A stretch of 64,000 nt of DNA from Symsagittifera roscoffensis (taxonomy: Eukaryota > Xenacoelomorpha > Acoela > Convolutidae): NCBI RefSeq assembly GCF_963678635.1, contig NC_087068.1, positions 31,746,318 through 31,810,317 on the forward strand, given 5' to 3'. Below the pieces are notes generated by a model. That model saw only the letters and a program-made list of their open reading frames with translations, was not told the DNA's origin and did not search any database. The position numbers were made by a program, and so were the translations under genes. Below are positions 60,126 to 64,000 of the stretch, piece by piece; within the stretch, counting starts at the first letter, position 1; each line of letters starts with the position of its first letter.

Positions 60126-60534
60126 TTTTTTATCTAGATGATAGAAGTCTAGCCGACATTTTGGGAGAGTGTTCCAAGTTCTGAAAGTTGGAAAAAACTC
60201 ATGGCTTGATCCCAGGCACAGAGAATGTTTTCTATGTTTTCTAAGACCAAACAGAAGTACTCATTACAATATTGTAGCACGACGCGGATATCACTGCGGG
60301 TGTCATGCAACTGCCAAGTTGGATGTAAATAAATTCAATTTCAAAATTCCCCTTGTTCTCTTTATAATACAACTGGATGTAGTCACAGTAATATACACAA
60401 GTTAGTTTTTGTTATAAAACTTTAAGTTTAGATTTGGTTATTTTGAGTAATTGCCAACTCATTTTTGGTTGATTCAAGTTTTTCTGGTTTTTCCGGGTTT
60501 CTCCGTTTTCATCTTTGATATCGCTTTTTTTTAG
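60126..60534. other. No gene recognised
   Basis: AT-rich; nothing supported. Confidence 0.4.
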
Positions 60535-62580
60535 CTGAACAACATTATGAAACTTCTCAGCTTTGTCTCTTCATGCTCGTCATATGATCTTGACAATTGT
60601 ATACAATGAATTTCTACCCTTGAAAATTATTTCGACTTGATGTCAGTATCAATAATTATTGATGTGAGTTCTCAGACAACAAAAATTGTCGAATAAGTTC
60701 AAGTTTTCATCTTGACTTTTCCCTAGAAGCACTTCCGATCCCCTACACAATTCGCTTCCTTAAAAAGAAGTGTTTGCACTCACGAATGGGCAGCATTGTG
60801 TTTTATAGCATGGTATATTGGCAAATAAACAAATTGGCAATCATTCGTGATTAGCACCTTCAGTTATGTTTGTTATATCTATATTTAGAAATTTTTTGAA
60901 TTTCAAATTTCGTCTGGCTGCTCAAAAAGTGTTTGCAGCCACCATACCTCTTTCATTGTTCATTTTTCTCGGTTCTTTCCCTCCAAGTATGTTTTTTGCT
61001 TCCACCAGCTTTTTGAAGTACCCTTCTCCTCCTCCATTATCTGATTGGCAGAGTAAGGAAAGGCTTTTAAAATGCCTTGCTATCATTTCGGCTGGCACTA
61101 GTTCAGGTAACAACGATATGTTGTACAAGTAAGGAGGCAATGAGAATGGGCTCTGAAGATTATACAATTGCAATCGCTTCCAGAGCAAAGTCTTTGCTAA
61201 GCTCTAGTCTTTAAGGTTTACGTTCCGTTTTTTCAGTTGCCTCTGGTTCTGAGAGTTTATTTTTTTCTCGGTGAGAATGGAGTCCAACTCTACTTCGAGA
61301 GTTTGTATTTATTGTTTGTAAACATTCAACCAACCCTTCATCCGTAAGAGTCTATCATTCAATTCAAGTTCTCGGCTGTAGACTTTTCAATTGTTTCCCC
61401 CTTTTTAAAAACGCTACTCCTAGCTTCTCGCTGTTATCAAGGTACTTTTCGGCATCCTTAACTTGATCATGAAGGTTTTGCAGTTCATCGTGGGATATTG
61501 GTGGCCGGTACACCACATTTGATAGCATGTGATAGTTGCAACTGTTCTAATGGAGCTACAGTGACCTGTATAGGTTTGGCACCAGCTAACCTGTATATGT
61601 TAGGCCGTATCGCGTTTTTAAGCTCAAATGTCTTGGGAGTTTGGGCAAAAATACACAAACTCCTTGACTACAAGCTCTTCTCGGTTTCCTATAATCATAC
61701 GTACTTTTGACTTAATCCCACAAAATATAATGAAATTTTTTCATTTTTTTTCAATCCCACTGGAAACACTGTATTTTTATGATTCTTTTTCTTAAGCATT
61801 TTTTGGCACTCAAATGTATCCTAATGTGGTTGGTCAAATCATTTGAAACCTACTTAGCTTACCTTCTGATTTTTAAATCATGATCTTGATGTCCCATGCA
61901 TTGCAAGTTTGTTTGCTTTGACAAACAATGCTTTTCGTTCATCCTTACATTTCTACTTTTGGTATTTCTCCTTCTATAAAATTTCGTATAAAAACTATAC
62001 TACTCCAATGGTTATAACGGCTAGAAAATTGTTTCATTCTTCGTCCCGTCCTTCATCAAAGCTGCGGAGAAAAACAAACGCACTTTAATTTCTAAAGTTT
62101 TACAAAGAAGAAATGTTAGCATAGTGATTCCAATGTCTCCTGCTTTTTCGCATTGCCAGAGCATTTTTTCCATTGCTGCAAAACAATAAAAAAAAATTCA
62201 GCTGTATGGTGAAACTCTGCTGAACTAACCCGTGAGAATATTTCCCGTTTTGTCCCAGGAAGACCTCTCTTTCTGTTATTTTTTTCTCTTTGTTTCATAA
62301 GTTGTAATAAATGACTTCCTCTCAAATCTTTGCGCCTGAACTTGCTCCTGAACTTTATTTTTGAAGGAAAGAAAAAAATCAAAATTTTCTTTGGCAGAAG
62401 TAGTCGGAGCAAACAAATAGGTAGACATCTGATAACAATTGCCATCGGCAACAAGCTCAGTATGCTCAGACATATTGCGTCTAATTGCCTGTGAAGCAAA
62501 AGGTGATAGTCGTGTCGCACTACACCAGGCTCCCACCGAGCGGTATGAAAGTTTTGCGAGTTTTCAAATAGTTTAGGGTT
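60535..62580 (-). pseudogene. Unknown repeated coding unit, copy II
   Basis: Minus-strand blocks in order: GAWCSATRLSPFASQAIRR with LVADGNCYQMSTYLFAPTTSA (62540-62380), EFHHTAEFFFIVLQQWKKC (62220-62150), RPNIYRLAGAKPIQVTVAPL (61620-61550), a charged coil (61480-61200), and LYNLQSPFSLPPYLYN to GMVAANTF with a stop at 60922. Blocks are in different frames and separated by AT-rich gaps, so this is either a decayed ORF or a multi-exon gene. Family not recognised. Confidence 0.45.
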
Positions 62581-64000
62581 CAAATTTCGTCTGGCTGCTC
62601 AAAAAGTGTTTGCAGCCACCATACCTCTTTCATTGTTCATTTTTCTCGGTTCTTTCCCTCCAAGTACGTTTTTTGCTTCCACCAGCTTTCTGAAGTACCC
62701 TTCTCCTCCTCCATTATCTGTTTAGCAGAGTGAGGAAAGGCTTTTAAAATGCCTTGCTATCATTTCGGCTGGCACTAGTTCAGGTAACAACGATATGTTG
62801 TACAAGTGTGGAGGCAATGAGAATGGGCTCTGAAGATTATACAATTGCAATCGCTTCCAGAGCAAAGTCTTTGCTAAGCTCTAGTCTTTAAGGTTTTCGT
62901 TCAGTTTTTTCAGTTGCCTCTGGTTCTGAGAGTTGATTTTTTTCTCGGTGAGAATGGAGTCCCTCTCTACTTTGAGAGTTTGTATTTATTGTTTGTAAAC
63001 ATTCAAGCAACCCTTCATCCGTAAGAGTCTATCATTCAATTCAAGTTCTCGGCTGTAGACCTTTCAATTGATTCCCCCTTTTTACTAACGCTTTTCCTAG
63101 CTTCTCGCTATTATCGAGGTACTTTTCGGCATCCTTAACTTAATCATGAAGGTTTTGAAATTCATCGTGGGATATTGGTGGCCGGTACACCACATTTGAT
63201 AGCATTTGATTGTTGCAACAGTTCTAATGGAGCTACAGTGACCTGTATAGGTTTGGCACCAGCTAACCTGTATATGTTTGGCCGTATCGCATTTCTAACC
63301 TCAAATGTCTTGGGAGTTTGGGCAAAAAGACACAAACTCCTTGACTACAAGCTCTTCTCGGTTTCCTATAATTATACGTACTTTTGACTTTATCCCACAA
63401 AATACAATGAAATTTTTTCATTTTTTTAAAGCCCACTGGAAACACTGATTTTTTGTAATTTTTTTAAAGCATTTTTTGCACTCAAATGTATCCTAATGTG
63501 GATGGTCAAATCATTTGAAACTTACTTGGTTTACCTTCTGATTTTTAAATCTTGATCTTGATGTCCCATGCATTGCACGTTTGTTTGCCTTGACAAACAA
63601 GGCTTTTCGTTCGTCCTTACATTTCTACTTTTGGTATTTCTCCTCCTATAAAATTTCGTATAAAAACTGTACTACTCCAACGGGTTTAACGGCTAGAAAA
63701 TTGTTTCATTCTTCGTCCCGTCCTTCATCAAAGCTGCGGAGAAAAACAAACGCACTTTAATTTCTAAAATTCTACAAAGAAGAACTGTTAGCATAGTGAT
63801 TGCAATGTCTCCTGCTTTTTCGCATTACCAGAGCAGTTTTCCCATTGCTGCAAAACAAGAAAAAAATTCAGCTGTATGGTGAAAATCTGCTGAACTGACC
63901 CTTGAGAATATTTCCCGTTTTGTCCCAGGAAGACCTCTCTTTCTGTTATTTTTTTCTCTTTGTTTCATAAGTTGTAATAAATGATTACCTCTCAGATCTT
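62581..64000 (-). pseudogene. Unknown repeated coding unit, copy III (cut by window end)
   Basis: Repeats 60904-62323 at a constant offset of 1677 bp with scattered substitutions and small indels (I estimate about 95% identity by eye). The junction with copy II at 62580/62581 has no spacer, so this is a true tandem duplication. Confidence 0.75.

Noticed and set aside
1-64000. CRISPR array or bacterial operon features
   Set aside because: No short regularly spaced identical repeats with unique spacers; gene structure and elements are eukaryotic.

Overview
This is AT-rich eukaryotic DNA from an invertebrate animal. The evidence is a host gene with GT-AG introns and a metazoan-type ER-membrane bZIP factor, embedded in mobile elements typical of invertebrate genomes (RTE, CR1-like and R2-like LINEs, BEL/Pao, Ty3, Penelope-like, MULE, and a protein-primed-type family B DNA polymerase element). 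The sequence does not fix the phylum. There is no sign of bacterial gene organisation.

Layout. 1-6.4 kb: degenerate satellite-like monomers, a dispersed non-coding repeat and a dead RTE-clade LINE. 6.5-21.5 kb (minus strand): one host gene, a CREB3/CREB3L-like transcription factor, reconstructed as seven phase-compatible coding exons of about 741 codons. Its roughly 10-kb first coding intron holds the most striking object of the window. This is a family B DNA polymerase gene (13.5-17.5 kb) bracketed by ~191-bp inverted repeats, which are themselves bracketed by ~1.19-kb direct repeats. Each direct repeat carries a small ORF with an internal 63-codon duplication. 21.5-24.6 kb: an R2-like LINE with a PHD-type finger and a restriction-like endonuclease (RLE). 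24.7-24.94 kb: a perfect nested palindrome. 25.4-30.5 kb: a CR1/Jockey-type LINE split by a MULE DNA transposon; the intact empty site is present in the second LINE copy (32.2-34.5 kb). 30.9-32.1 and 34.6-38 kb: pieces of a second RLE-LINE subfamily. 35.2-45.4 kb: a 5.1-kb nearly identical tandem duplication carrying that subfamily plus a BEL/Pao remnant. 45.6-46.9 kb: other retroelement scraps. 47-51 kb: a second long RLE-LINE copy facing a truncated one head to head. 51-60 kb: sparse remnants (Penelope-like, a ~700-bp repeat with a tRNA-like head, a fused RLE-LINE scrap, a Ty3 integrase tail). 58.7-64 kb: a tandem array of an unrecognised, possibly multi-exon coding unit.

How it works together. 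Apart from the bZIP gene, nearly everything is transposon sequence, mostly broken by stops, frameshifts and deletions. The intact-looking ORFs are the polymerase palm half (754 codons), the MULE transposase core, the RT-to-RLE half of the first RLE-LINE, and the two small ORFs in the long direct repeats. The main candidate for an undescribed system is the polymerase element with its unusual direct-plus-inverted repeat architecture and no visible integrase or capsid gene. All identifications come from motif recognition by eye; no database search was run.
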